A stretch of DNA of 64,000 bases, from contig NC_071391.1 of the NCBI RefSeq assembly GCF_022682495.2, forward strand, positions 19,443,680-19,507,679. The letters are read 5' to 3'. Each line of letters opens with the position of its first letter. Position 1 is the stretch's first letter. Positions 1 to 11,975 of this stretch are shown piece by piece. Origin of the DNA: Desmodus rotundus (Eukaryota > Chordata > Mammalia > Chiroptera > Phyllostomidae). A model generated the notes under the pieces. It was not told the DNA's origin. It searched no databases and was given only the letters and a program-made list of their open reading frames with translations. A program made the translations under genes and the position numbers.

Positions 1-424
1 GGTATTAGGTATTGAATTATATCCCCCCAACCCCCGCAAATTCATATGTTGGAGCCCCAAGCCCCAGTAACTCAGATCGTGACCATATTTATAGAGAGGA
101 CTTTCGAGAGGTAATGAAGTTAAAGTAAGGTCATCAGGGTGGCTCCTAATACATTATGACACATCCGCATAAGAAGAATTTTTGTACATAGACACACATA
201 GAGGGAAGGTGATGGAAAAAAGCCAGAGAGAGAATCCAACCATGTGCAAGCCAAGTAACAAGACCTGGAATAGGAATGTTCCTTACAGCTCTCCAGAAGA
301 AACTATTCCTACCAACACCTTGATTTTGGATATCTAACCTCCAGAATTGTGAGACAATTCATTTCTGTTGTGTAAGCCACCCAGTCAGTGGTGTTTTGTT
401 ATAACACCTCTAAAAAACTAATAC
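1..424 (+). mobile_element. MLT1A-like LTR (ERVL-MaLR), 5' end cut by window edge
   Basis: The segment follows the MLT1A-type long terminal repeat in order: the C-rich start with 'attcatatgttgga' near 40-55, a central 'aggtcatcagggtgg' near 130, then 'cctccagaattgtgagacaa' near 340 and 'taagccacccagtcagtgg' near 373, closing on 'aaactaatacaa'. MaLR elements are non-autonomous ERVL-derived retrotransposons with no env gene. Only the LTR is visible, so it is either solo or continues left of the window. Divergence is high, as expected of an early mammalian insertion. The subfamily is from memory. Confidence 0.8.
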
Positions 425-2030
425 AAAGGTGACAAGTCAAAATATGTCATCTACAGGTGTCACAACCTCAAACTAAGCCTACCACATTTTTATTCTGAAG
501 AATCAAAAACAAACATTAACAAATTATGCACGCTTCCTTCACTACTGTAGACAAAATATTCATTACTTTCACAAGAACAAAATAACCTAAAAATTATAAC
601 CTCTTCTTATTTCAATATATTATATATACAGTCTTGAAAATGCAATCACAAGTGTTCTGTTTACATAAGCCATTTTGAGACTAGATTTTCTGTCAATTAA
701 CAAGAAAATATCCTGACTGAGATACTCTAGTTCTTAATATAGTAATGCCCCAAATCACTTAGTTACCCCAATTGTTTAGATTCTTTGTTCAGGACACAAT
801 ACAATAAATTACAACATAGCTCATGACCTGAGCAGGAGATGCTTTATGAAAGCTGACAAAATGCTACTTTTCTCTCTCGGTGATCACGAGAGAAACCCAA
901 AGCAATGAAGGATACATGCAACTTGGACAGTACACAGCTGAATTATGCACCGTTTTCATCATTTGTTTTTAATAACTCAGTTTCCCCAGAACTACCCTGA
1001 CTTCCCGGTAGGTAGTATTCTTGTCTAAAATCCTTATGAAATGCTCATATTTAGTGTCTGCACCCCCAAGACTTTCAACCTTCTACCTATGGAGGTAGAG
1101 TTTTCTGTCAACCTTTTGCTTAAATCTGTTGCAAAGTAAAACTGCTGCTGACTCTGGTGATAAATCACCATATTACAACCATCAGGGCATTTAATTTGTT
1201 CTGAAAATCAATTGGGACTTGCTGATGCCAAAAACATAATATATTGTTAGTTTAAAAAAAATCCCTGAATATTACACTTCAGTGCAAGATGGACCGTCAG
1301 TCACCTTGATGACCGAGCAACAATTTACAGTTTGTAAACACCAAACAGACAAACTGTAGGAAAAATGCACTTTGACATTAGCACCGACCTTTGTGGGACT
1401 TGGCTGGAGTGAGAGTCAAATGACTTTGCAGAGAAAATGGTGAGCTCTGGGGTAGAGCTCAGGTTCATTACAGATGGAAGTATGTTTGTTGGGGAGTGGA
1501 GTGGGGGACAAGGAGGGGATGTGGGGTGTAATTTTTTGACTAAAGTTGTCCAACTAGCAAATAGCATTTTACTAAATATTGCTGAGTTATAAGTTATTAC
1601 TTGATCTATCCACTTATTCATCAATTATTAGCACATGGAATGCCATGAAGGAGAATGTTTTTATAGCTCCCGATGCTGGTTACTAGTAGATGAGGAACTG
1701 CATCCACTCCTGCTAACCTTGGAGCCTATGGCACCTGATAGAATGTTGGAATCATAGCTGTGTGCTGCTGGCTACAGAGAAAATTTTACAGAGGATGAGG
1801 AAAACATCTAGGTCCTAGTTTCCACCAGAATTTATAGCCTTATAATTGTTTCTATCAGAATTAAGACAAAATATAGTTCAAAGAAGCAATTTGAATAATA
1901 AAATAATTTATATCAACCATAATTAAGAAGGCATCAAGAATTTGAATGTTTATTGTGTGGCTAGCACTGGATAAGGCAAATTGTAAATTACATTTCACAT
2001 TTCTTTTCCCCTACCCTATGAGAAATTATT
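425..2030. other. No recognised feature
   Basis: AT-rich sequence with only short open frames. An open frame of 99 codons on the minus strand (1325-1624) is proline-rich and low in complexity, resembles no family I know, and has no supporting signals. I see no RNA gene or transposon end here. Confidence 0.5.
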
Positions 2031-2034
2031 AAAA

Positions 2035-2170
2035 CCAATTTTGTTGTTGAGTAAAATAAGGTTTGGAGTTGTAAAATTTATCTAAGATTACACAGCTATT
2101 AAGAGGGAAGCTATACTTGCTATTCTTTGTACCTAGACCAACTTTACTATAATCTCTGCTTTTAACTCCC
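2035..2170 (-). mobile_element. MIR SINE fragment
   Basis: Read on the plus strand this is the reverse complement of the MIR core. The phrase 'agattacacagctattaag' near 2085-2104 matches the conserved 'ggtcacacagctagtaag', and it is followed by the degenerate tRNA-related part ending in 'ctgcttttaact'. It is an old, heavily mutated copy. Confidence 0.55.
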
Positions 2171-2274
2171 CAGATTTAGGAGAGAACATGAGAAGGAATG
2201 AAACAGGTAGTGACTCCCAGTCAACAAATCTGGCAGATGCCATTAACAATGCTAGCATTTTTTTTTTTCCGCAG

Positions 2275-2385
2275 TCAGACCGACAAACTTGGAATCATTT
2301 TTACTATGTATGTGATTTTGGATAAGCTAATTAAATCCTTTGAACTCATGGATCTATTCTGAAAATATTTATACCCACAAGGAAA
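2275..2385 (+). mobile_element. MIR SINE fragment (weak)
   Basis: A degenerate MIR body: 'cagaccgacaaacttggaatc', then 'tatgtgattttggataagct', then 'tgaactcatggatctattctgaaaat'. These track the MIR segments 'gggttcgaatc', 'tgtgaccttgggcaagt' and 'ctcagtttcctcatctgtaaaat'. Many substitutions make the call tentative. Confidence 0.4.
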
Positions 2386-3745
2386 AAATACTGTGGTGAT
2401 CAAGACACATGTCTCCTGGCATCAGAAAGCTAACACATTAGTGAGGGGTGAGGGGACAATACACAAATTAAAGTTTTAATCTAAATTGTGTTAAATGCTA
2501 TAAAATTATTGTCATTATTACTAAATATTACATAAATAGGTAACCAGTGAGTATGAGAGAAACAAGAGCATTCTAAATAGGGTGATCAAAATATGCTTTG
2601 CAAAAGTGATGGCATTTGGTTGAGATCTAAGTAAAGAGAAGGAACCAGCTCAGTGGTAAACTAAGGAAACTGAATATAAAGGAGGAATTAAAAAAAAGAG
2701 TCTTAAGGTAGGAATAACCTTGGGATAACATTGAGAAACATTATGAAAGTCAATAATGTTTCTCTATGTTATCGTATGTCAGAAATGTTATGAAAGCCAG
2801 TGTTCCCAGAGTAGAGTGAAGGAGAGACAACTACAAAGAATATCTGAGGTCAAATCACACAGTGCCTAGGGAGGCATGGTACAGAATTTGGAATTTCCTA
2901 TGACTGCTATGAGGAAGTGGAAGAAATTTAAAGATTTGTATGGTTTGATCTAGTGTATTTATTTACTTGAACACCCCTCTGACTGCTGAATTAGGAATGG
3001 ATGAAACTCAACATATAAAAGCAAGAAAACAATTTAGGAGTCTATTGTATCAGTTTCAATAAGAGAGGATGGGGCCCTGGTTCTAGGAAGTTAGAAGTGG
3101 ACATGGTGATGGTAGGGTTTGAGATATATTTTTGTGGCAGAGCCAACTAGAATTTGGTAACACATTAAATGTGGATTGTAAGAGAGAGGGGAAAATTAAG
3201 GATTATCTGTAGGATTCTTTTACCAAGAATCTCTGTACAGTTGGTAGAGCCATGGACCAGATTGAGGGCTACTGGGAGGGAAAGAGGTTTCTGTTGGAAA
3301 GCAAGGTAGGGGATGATACTAAGTATTTGTATTTTGACCAAATTATCTTTGAAAAAACCCATTAGATATTCACATAGAAATGTGAGGAGGCATTAGTATA
3401 GATAAAAGTATGAGATAAATAAATAGGAAATCCCCTCATATTTACAGCTTGGAGCTGGGTGAAATGACAAGGAAAATATACAGATGGAGAAGAGAAAAAG
3501 TCCAATGCTTGAGCACTCCTATGTATGAACATTTACACTGAAGACAGAAGAGGAAAGAAATCAAAGGAAACCGAGAAACAAAAGCCTGACAGGAGAAAGA
3601 AAACGAGATAGATGTAATGTTACTGAAGACTGTGTAGGCAGAGGATGGACAACTGTCAAAAACACTACTGTGAACTTAAATAAAGTGAGTGCAGAAAACT
3701 GGCCATGGGTTAAGAGAAATTATTGGTGATATCAATACATCAAGG
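2386..3745 (-). mobile_element. L2 LINE, long degraded fragment
   Basis: On the plus strand the order matches the reverse complement of the L2 3' portion. 'ggtgatcaagacac' and 'acacaaattaaagtttt' correspond to the L2 tail. They are followed by 'ttggttgagatctaagtaaag', a 'ctctgactgctgaattaggaatgg' block near 2978, the 'ttaggagtctattgtatcag' block near 3034, 'tggacatggtgatgg' near 3098 and 'gagatatatttttgtggcag' near 3120. 'caactgtcaaaaacactactg' near 3650 gives the upstream limit. L2 stopped moving early in placental evolution. No reading frame survives. Confidence 0.6.
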
Positions 3746-3804
3746 GCAATAATAACAATCTGAGAGATTCATGTTCAGATTAAATGAGCTGGAACACAGA
3801 AAAT

Positions 3805-4312
3805 CATTACTTACTTTGTCTAATGCTGCGTAAAAAAAATCACCCTGAAATTTGTGGCATAAAACATTCATTTACAATGCTCATGAAGTCTGTGGGTCAG
3901 AAATTCAGGAAAGGCTCACTGGGCAATTCCTGTTTGGGGGTGTCCGAACTGGGTGCAGTCGGAACTCACTGAGACTGTAGTAATCCGAATGCCTGACCAG
4001 GCTGGGGGATTCCACTCCAATGTGGCTCAATCACACTTAATGAAAGTTGGGGTTGGCCACTGGCTAACAACAATAGATTCTTTCCACGTGGGTCTCTCCA
4101 TGGGGCCACTGAAGTGTTCTCAAGCTATGGCAAATGGCTATTCCAGGACAAGTGATTTAAGAGATTGAAAGGAAGGCAGAAGTCACACACCCTCACATCT
4201 GCCATCCTCTATCGAACATAAAGGTCAGTCCTAGTGCCATGTGAGAGGGGCTGACACGTGAGTAAGTACAAGAAATGAGGATTGTTGGGGGCCAACTTGG
4301 CAGTTGACCACC
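3805..4312 (-). mobile_element. MLT1C/D-like LTR (ERVL-MaLR), reverse
   Basis: Reads as the reverse complement of an MLT1C/D-type LTR. It opens with 'taatgctgcgtaa', runs through 'gtggcataaaacattcattta' and 'gtctgtgggtcagaaattcagg', includes the 'ccacgtgggtctctccatgg' block near 4085, and ends at 'cagttgaccacc' (4301-4312). Both ends agree with a near full-length solo LTR. Two small open frames here (3784-3972, 3953-4168) are by-products of the LTR. Confidence 0.7.
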
Positions 4313-4384
4313 GCAGAAATATATTTTAAATTCCTAGAAACATTGTCAGGGACATAGTGGACATTCTGTAAATGATAATGCTCA

Positions 4385-5110
4385 GAGTTAGCCAAACAGG
4401 AGGTACAGGACCCAGTCCTTCACACAGCCACGTCTGTCCAAGACTCTAGATGTCAACCAGAAGTTCAGGGTCCCTAGGGCCAGCCTCACTGGCAACCATC
4501 TCTCTACAAATCTGAGGATTCCCACATTCATCCTTATGGTTGATGATTTGCTAGAAAAACTTACAGAACTAAGGAAACTGTTGTCATTATAGTTTTATTA
4601 TAGCGCAAAGATACAAATCAGAACCAGTGAAAGGAAGAGATGCATAGGGTAGAATTTGAAACTGGAAGTGTTCCAAATCTGAGGATTCCATGTCTTCTGT
4701 GATACATTACCTTCCAAGTATCAAAATGTGGGAATGTGCAGAAAACTATCAACCCAGAAACTGATCTGAGCTTTGAGACGAGTTTTAGGAAGAATTCATT
4801 TTGGGGGGATGACTGATTGAGTTATTACCCACTGCTTGAGCTCAGTCTCATCCCCCCATCCCTGGAGGTCAACCTGATTTCTCATGGTACAAAGTCTCCG
4901 CTCTCTAAGCACATGGTTAGTCTTTCTCACAAGGCCAGCTTCCACCTTGAGTCATCTCTGTTAGCATTAATCTATCAGTTGTAATCCAAGGGACCACCAT
5001 GAATAAAAAATACTCATATCACTCAGGAAAATCCCAAGGGTTTAGAGGTTATGTCCCAAGAATATGGACAAAAGCCAGATGTAGGTAATTCTTCACTGCA
5101 CAGGTAGATA
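4385..5110 (-). mobile_element. ERV-type LTR, family unresolved, copy 1
   Basis: Contains 'gttgatgatttgctagaaaa' and 'cttacagaactaaggaaa' near 4540-4580, then 'tagttttattatagc' near 4590, whose reverse complement carries a polyadenylation signal. It ends with 'tcactcaggaaaatcccaag' and 'ggttatgtcccaagaat'. This layout is that of a mammalian LTR I know as a sequence but cannot name with certainty. A second copy in the same orientation lies at 33185-33865. Heavily mutated and non-coding. Confidence 0.6.
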
Positions 5111-6367
5111 TTATTATTGCCACTTCGCCTATATTACTAAGTAGAATTATTGGAGAAAATGACATAGGATTTCAGATTTCCTTAGAGTACAGACACTGGG
5201 AGATGAATGAAAATTCACCATCTGCTCTTCACGGTGTCTTATAAGACAGTAGAAAATTCCTAGTTTTCTGCTGTCTTGATTTTCCTCTATGTTAATAATT
5301 ATTAAACATTGAGATCTAGCTGTTTTTCAAAGTCAGGATGCCAGAGAATATGTAGGACCAAATAAACTTTCCTTTCCTCCTGTGCTTTGGTCAAGATGAC
5401 TGGCATCTTGAGTTCAACAATGTTTATATATGTCCACCAGAGCAAATGCAGGAGATTAGAACCCATGTAGTCACAGACAGTAAGAACTAAAGATTACACG
5501 TCTGACATTAACACGTGTCCCCCCCTTACACCCAGTGTTCATAGTTTACCATTGCCCTTCTCTCTCCTCGTTACAATCCCCACTTCATGTCAGCTGACTC
5601 AAATTCCATATTATGCTACAGACCCTCCATTACAATGCCATTTGTATGAGACCAGGGTGTTATTTTTAGAAAACATTAATTTAATTTTAGATCAAAATAT
5701 AACCAGTGGTATAGTAAACCCACTATATATGGTTCTGGAAGAATTATAGAAAAGTCACAAATAAACACTTAGAACTCTTTATTGACATGTGTCAATAAAA
5801 GTGAGGCTGGAATCATGTAGAAGTCTTTAAAATTAAGGTAGTATGTCGAGTCTTTCTTTTTCTCAGTTGCCTTGTTAATTTAATAAACTCATGTCACTTC
5901 TCACTTTTAATACATTTTGAAATTTCTCATTTCATCCTCATTAATGTGTGAAACTTTTATGTAGCACCAACTGCATCTTTATAAAATAAGCCACTCCCTA
6001 CAAAAAATAAATGCATGTATAACACAGGTCTTCGCCAAGGAAGGACTTACGGTCTAAGTTGGGTACCTTCTTTTCTCTAGAACTTCCCCTCACCTCCTCT
6101 CCTCTTTATGCTTTTCTCCAGTCAACCACATGTTCTCATTTCCCATTATTCAGTTTTTAGTGAGTTCAGACATATTAAGTCACTAAGAGCTTAATACACT
6201 TCTACACTGCAACTCTCTGGAATATTTGCCTTTAAAGGAAAATATAAATTTCAGGCATTTCTGAATGACGATTTTGAGTACGCCTTTTCATTGATGGCTT
6301 TCAAATTACAATATGTAGATAGCCCACAACAATATAAAGAAACCTGACTAGCTAAATGACATAGACA
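5111..6367. other. No recognised feature
   Basis: AT-rich DNA with several AATAAA-like motifs and no open frame above 65 codons. I recognised no transposon end, RNA gene or conserved motif. Confidence 0.45.
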
Positions 6368-7141
6368 TGTGTGGAGAGAAAGACCAATAAAATGGCATTG
6401 GTCCAGTCAAGATAGCATAGTATATAAAACAAAGTGGAGTCACTCATGTCAACCAAGATGGCTGCCACTCAGACTTGGCTCTTTGGTACAAGAGGGAGAC
6501 TTAAGTCATGCTAGACACATCTGGCAAGGAAGACACACCCAGTATATCTCCACATGTGACCAGAACAGCCATGTCTTTAGAATGGGACCACCCATAGATA
6601 GGACCCTGGGGAAAGTCCCCACTTGCCATCAGGGGTGCCAAGGCAGTTATCAAGAGACCCAGAAGCATGGAGTCCACCACTTTCAAGGTATATAACTAAG
6701 GCAGGGCCAGACCACTGCTGAAAGAGCTGAGCTCCATATACGAGAGTGCTGCTCCATGCCACCCTAATCTCCCCTGGCATTGGCCACCAGGGGCTCTGTC
6801 CTGCTGGACTGAAGACTTCATCTGCCATGCTTCCTGCCTGGCTCCGGAGAGTCTTCCTTGAGAGATGCTGGCGGCGCCCTTGTTCACTGTGCTGTCTTCC
6901 AGACCCACAGATGGAGACTCTGGGACTCAGGTACATTATCCCCCAATTCTCTCATGTGATGTTGATTATTTCTGAGTGATTAGTATTGTTATTGGGTTAG
7001 TATAGATTTGGATTAAATCTGCATTAAGAAAAGCGGAGTGAACCTGCATTAATAAAGTCTGAGGGAACTAGCACAGTCACCTGTGTTGGCTCTCTGTTAT
7101 TTCTCAGTGCTGGTGTCCCCTGTGAGACTGGCGGTCATACA
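6368..7141 (+). mobile_element. ERV-type LTR, unassigned
   Basis: A segment richer in G+C than its flanks, with LTR-like architecture. It starts TGTGTGG at 6368 and ends TCATACA at 7141. It has a TATA-like 'tatataactaa' near 6688 and a polyadenylation signal AATAAA at 7051-7056, followed by about 85 bases resembling the R-U5 of a retrovirus. No flanking target duplication was found at these exact ends, so the borders may be off. Open frames on both strands between 6369 and 6979 overlap each other and look accidental. Alternative: a composite of older repeats. Confidence 0.5.
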
Positions 7142-8850
7142 GGCAGCTCAGCGCCCCCCGTTCTTAAGGCCAGGATCAGATGATCTGAGCGGGGACTGAA
7201 GGCTGGCTTAGAGGAAAGACTGTATGGCGAACGCACACTAGGGACAGAATGGAAACAACTGTGAAGACATGTTTTCAGGAGTTGTAGCCTTCATCTTTAG
7301 CCATCCGTTAGTAATTCTGCAGTGGGGAGGTGGGCTGGTGGGGGAGAAGTTCTAAATTCTAAGAACTCAGTAGAAACTGATTTTTTCTCAAATATAAAGG
7401 AGAAAATACAACGAAATCTGCACATTTATTTATCTTGTGGATTTGGTTCAACTTTGGTTAAAACTGAGCAGATGATATGGCAAAAGACTAGTTTCATATT
7501 TTCTTCAAAGTTACAGTAAAGACATTACTTTAGTGTGAATAATAAGAAATAATAATAAAAATCTCCATATGAACCTATAAACCGCAGGTTCATTATTCAA
7601 TAAAATGTTGTAATCTTTCAATTCAACTTCAGAAATAATCTATTAATACACAGCAAAGAAAATAGATAGTATACTAGTTACTTACTTTTCCTCTTGGATA
7701 TTTCCCTTTTAATTTGTACAACAAACAGATAAATGTTAAACTGTAGAAGGAAAATGGACTTCTATCCATGAAAAAAAGATACACCATATATTTTCAAACT
7801 ACATTGGGATTTATATTTTTTATTTTATATAAACTCAAGATCATCACCATATGCCTTTATTTACTTGATTTTCCGAAGCTTATAAAATGTGGAAATAAAT
7901 TTAACATCAGAAGTAAAATGAGTTTGCCATTATTCTAGAATCTTGAACATTTTTTTTAATTCTAAAGGAAGAAATCTAACCTAGAAAAAGTCTCAGCCAT
8001 GGTAAGTATGTGGGAGGAGAGCTGCTTTACTATACCCCTGCATTCTGGTATAACTCCTGCTCCAATTACATATGTGCATATACAGTGCAGTTTGCTATTG
8101 CTCTGCCATCTAAGATACTTTACACATTAAATATTTGCTTCATTTTTCTCTTTGTGAACTTTTATGGTTGAAAAATAATAGATTTGTGTGTTTTGAGTCA
8201 TTATTTCATTTTCTATCTTCCTCTCTAATCTAAAAAAGACCCTCAGTTTTCTAGGCAGGCAGCTTCCTCAAAACGGGATACATCACGACGGAATTCACAC
8301 CTCCATTACAACAACGAAGGCATTCGATTTTAATATTTTTACTGCATTTGCTTTCTGGATTGTCTGCAGCAACACGATGGAACAGAGAGGAGTCAGGGGC
8401 ATAACAGAAATGCATGGCTTTAGGGTCAGAATGACAACACGAATTCTGGTTTTGATGAGGCTTATGAGACCTAGGGCATGTTTGTTTCTTTGTTTGTTTT
8501 TTAACATTGTGGTTGTTCAGAAATTCCAAGCAAAAAATGGAAAATACTAATAAGCATGCTTTTGCAAGAGCATATTTATTAATGTTAAGCATAATATTTA
8601 TAAAACATCTATAATATTTTTATATTTATCCAATAAAAGATAGCTTCTGTTATTAATATAACAACAGGCATTCTTCCTGATAGTCTTTAATTTGGCTTAA
8701 TTATCTGGCAGAGAAACTGACAAATATAGAGAATTAATTAGATATTCATTAAGTTGAAAAGAGCTGTCTCAGTTTTTAAGGCTTTAAAGGATCAGTACAA
8801 ATGTCTAACATGCATTAATGTCAGTCAATCCATTTTCTCCTACTGTTAAC
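7142..8850. other. No recognised repeat; GC-rich start then AT-rich DNA
   Basis: The first 180 bases remain G+C rich and could belong to the element on the left. The rest is AT-rich. A minus-strand open frame of 113 codons at 8251-8592 has a hydrophobic N-terminus and eleven or so cysteines, but no recognised domain, so it is not called as a gene. Confidence 0.4.
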
Positions 8851-9046
8851 AGACCCTGAAGCCTCAGCCCTGGAGCATCTGACCCACAATGGGCTGTTCA
8901 CAGCACCCAGGACCCTGACCACAGTGACTGGCCCTGAGGTGAGCTCATGATCCAAGCAAGCTTACCGCCTTTACCTGGGATTTTGTCATTGGAGTTGAGA
9001 GTGAGGTGTGCATTTATCTGTGTGGGTTGCGGGACTTGCTTTATGT
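8850..9046 (+). mobile_element. Old mammalian interspersed repeat, LTR-like (weak)
   Basis: The run 'cagcacccaggaccctgacc', 'cagtgactggccctgaggtg' and 'cctgggattttgtcattgg' resembles an ancient LTR-like mammalian repeat with the typical 'gagctcatgatccaagc' phrase. The family cannot be named with certainty. It is interrupted at 9047 by the VES SINE. Confidence 0.35.
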
Positions 9047-9263
9047 GAACGTAATGATTTTATTTATTTATTTTTAGAGAGAGGGGAAGGGAGGGGGAAA
9101 GAGAGAAGGAAATCTCAATGTGTGGTTGCCTCTTTTGTGGCCCTCACTGGGGACCTGGCCTGCAACCCAGGCATGTGCCCTAACTGGGAATCGAACTAGT
9201 GACCCTTTGGTTCACAGCCCATGCTCAATTCACTGAGCTACACCAGCCAGGGCGAACGTAATG
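9047..9263 (-). mobile_element. VES SINE with 10-bp target duplication
   Basis: A bat VES SINE in reverse. The T-rich tail and purine block (9057-9110) are followed by 'atgtgtggttgcctc', 'actggggacctggcctgcaa', 'tgggaatcgaactagtgacc' and the tRNA-derived head ending 'ctacaccagccagggc' at 9253. GAACGTAATG occurs on both sides (9047-9056 and 9254-9263), giving a perfect target-site duplication. VES elements derive from a tRNA, are transcribed by RNA polymerase III and are moved by L1 proteins. The 63-codon open frame at 9008-9199 is a by-product. Confidence 0.95.
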
Positions 9264-9360
9264 TTCTTTTTAGCAAGGAGATTTGTGTTATGAAATGAGT
9301 GAATATAGGCAAAATACGGAGATTAAAAATTTAAATGATTAGTGTTCTGTGCCTGCATGT

Positions 9361-9490
9361 TGTATAGAAGAGGTTCAGGGAGTGTACAGAGGGAGAAAGA
9401 GAAGAAAGAAAGGAGGAGGTGGGGAGAGAGAGGGGGGAGGTGGGGAGAGAGAGGGGGGAGCTGGGAGAGAGAGGACGGAGGCAGGGAAAC
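9361..9490 (+). repeat. Purine-rich minisatellite, 21-bp unit
   Basis: A G/A-rich strand with a roughly 21-bp unit repeated about three times (9419-9439, 9440-9460, 9461-9480), the first two identical. The repeats create arginine/glutamate/glycine-rich open frames on the plus strand (9419-9601) and a Ser/Pro/Leu frame on the minus strand (9331-9525). Neither is a real gene. Confidence 0.9.
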
Positions 9491-9841
9491 AGAATACAGG
9501 TATCTGAGTGTGGGGAGCTAGTCACGTCTAATCTCCTTAGTGCTTGGACACCATTACTTGCAACTTTAAGATTCCTGAAGAGTAGTCATAGGGAAGAATG
9601 AAGATTTCCAATCAAAGAAAGCTGATTTTTGTTTAATTTCTAAAAGCTTGAAGGAGTTGTCTATGGTAATAGGACAATATATTTCTGAGAGGTCTTCATG
9701 TGGGAATAAAATTTACAAGATATAGTCCAAAGTCTTTTTCATATATTGATAAATAATTTGCCACACCCTTTATTTCACAGTGCTCATAATATTGAAATAC
9801 ATGAAAAATTTGATGCTTATTACTGTCTAGTAAGTTTTAAA

Positions 9842-9952
9842 TTTATTTTTATTTATTTTTTATTTTTATTCTATTTTTCCATACCATTTATCCCCTTTCC
9901 CCCCTCCCTCAAACACTGCACTATAGTCCGTGTCCATGAGTCCTTTTTCCTT
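9842..9952 (-). mobile_element. L1 3' UTR fragment, reverse
   Basis: T-rich tail, then 'ttccataccatttatcccc', 'tttcccccctccctc' and 'gtccgtgtccatgagtcctt'. This is the pyrimidine-rich reverse complement of a bat L1 3' untranslated region. Only about 110 bases remain, consistent with a 5'-truncated insertion. Confidence 0.7.
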
Positions 9953-9954
9953 GA

Positions 9955-11534
9955 TTTAAAGTAGGCAAAATATTATGAGGCATATAAATGGAAAGGTTAT
10001 TCTAAGCAAAGTTTCATATTGGCCACCATCTTTATTTAAGTTACACTGACCTATGTTAACAGTGAAAGGAATAACTATGCTTTAATAGCCTCCCCTGAAT
10101 AACAACAACAGAAATAAAAACTGCAAATGCATTTATAAGACTTACCTTGTCCTAACCAATAATCTTAGCACTTGCATAGAGTAACTCATTTACAAATCAA
10201 CATTCATGGTGTCGATTTGATAATCTCACAAAATGTAACTTCTTTCCACATCACACTACCTTTTCCCAAGCAAACTCTCCTATGAGAACAGATGGATAAA
10301 TGAATGAATGAAAAATTTTCTTCAAGTCAAGAGTCTAAGTTGTCTTACAGGATTAGAGAAGTATTACATTTCCTGTGCTAGAAAATGCTAAAATAGGAAT
10401 AGAGATTCATGCTCAAGCACAGTAATACAGGGTTTTCTGTTATTTGTTTTTGATTTTTTGAGATGTGTTTGGCTGAGTTTACCTGCTTTATTCCTCACTT
10501 CTTAAACAGGAACCCCGCCTGAATCACTGGCCGTATACACTCTCTTAGTTTTGAAATATTTCACTAATGTTCCTCTGTTATCTAGAAACTTCCTACTTCT
10601 AGGGTAAATGTCATTCACTATAATGTAAAATTGTGTTTTCTTGTTAGAAACTGAAATAAAAGGCAGATGTTGGTCTTTCCACTTGGAATAATTTCTCATA
10701 TACTTGGAAGCTTTGCATGTCCACATGAAACAATATAAACTATTTTTACCTTTCTTATAAATTCTACTTCCAGTTCTGTGCTTTCACGCCTCTTCGCTTA
10801 CCTATCTTCCACCTGCTCAATTCTCTGAAAATAAAGAGTCTCAGACTGCTCAAACAAATCTAATAAGATCATTAATCATATTGAAAATAACTTACTTATT
10901 AGGCTCAAGTTAATCCATTCTAGTAACACGACTGGATGTTATAGAAACAGTCTATATGAACTACCTTTCTTTACAGGGTTATGCCAATTGTTTCACTCCA
11001 GTGAAAACACACAAGCCTCCTTTTCCCCCACTAACAATTCCACAAACTTGTTACGAGTGTTGGTCTCCAACTTGGAGATGCAGCAAGAGACACCGGGTTG
11101 GGCAAAACATGATAAACGCCAAGGGAGGGGGAGGATACAACACGTAGGGACCCTGATACTTCCCTCTTTTTCCAACGCCATCTAAACACAAACAACATAC
11201 ATAATACTCCTGCCCTGTGCACACACCTGTATACCACCCTGCAACGATAAAATGTGAGAAAGGATAACTGAGGCAGTGTATAACTTATACAAGTGAGAAA
11301 CTTTGAAATGCTATGTTCTGTAGAATTATACCTCAAATGTATGTTGAGATTATGCTTAAAACAAAGTGTGTGATTATTTTTTCTCTCCCCAGTAGGTGGG
11401 GCTTGGCAGAAAAATTATTGTAGTTACTGAAAATACAATAATATACATTTTCTCTCTATATCCAAAATTTAACATGAATATAGTATTCTGATTACCTTAA
11501 ACTAGTAATAATAAAGTTTAGAGAAAAGAAAATT
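9955..11534. other. No recognised feature
   Basis: AT-rich, with a slightly more G+C-rich patch at 10980-11240 carrying several short overlapping open frames on both strands (the longest 101 codons, 11031-11336 minus). None shows a recognisable domain or splice-like borders. Confidence 0.4.
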
Positions 11535-11728
11535 GATAGAGGCAGAAAGTGGATTGGTTTCCTGGGGCTGGCAATGAGTATGGAGATGAACTATAAATAG
11601 GCATGAAAACTTCTATTGTGTGATGAAAATATTCAAGATTATGATAACAGCTGCACAGCTGGGTAAAATGACAAAACTAATTAAGTTGTACACTAAACTG
11701 AAAAATTCATTTTAAATGTATTGGTTGA
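11535..11728 (+). mobile_element. L1M-type 3' end
   Basis: 'ggcagaaagtggattggttt', 'cctggggctggcaatgag' and 'tgatgaaaatattcaagatt', followed by 'aattaagttgtacactaaact', reproduce the 3' untranslated region of older mammalian L1 subfamilies. It is a 5'-truncated relic with no coding part. Confidence 0.7.
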
Positions 11729-11889
11729 CTACAATATATATATATAAATTTTCATTTTGAGAAATATTTAAACTAGATGGACTTAATATTTTTTAGATGA
11801 TGATGCTTCTTTTCCACCCAAATATCTTTCCTTTTAGTGTCTCTAATAGTGGCTTGATTATAGTAGGTGTTTATTAAATATTCTTTAAC

Positions 11890-11975
11890 AAGTAAAAGAA
11901 AGGAAGAGAGTCAGGGAGAGAGGGAGGGATGATAGAAAAAAGAAAGGAGGGAGATAGGTAGGAGAGGGAAAAAAG
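11890..11975 (+). repeat. Purine-rich simple sequence
   Basis: An interrupted GGGA/GAAA tract with almost no pyrimidines on the plus strand. Low-complexity sequence with no clear unit. Confidence 0.8.

Noticed and set aside
6369..6979. Cluster of overlapping open frames on both strands (60-119 codons)
   Set aside because: They overlap in several frames, share no domain, and fall within an LTR-like block of raised G+C, where stop codons are simply rarer.
9008..9199. 63-codon plus-strand open frame
   Set aside because: Runs straight through the VES SINE and its target duplication, so it cannot be an ancestral coding sequence.
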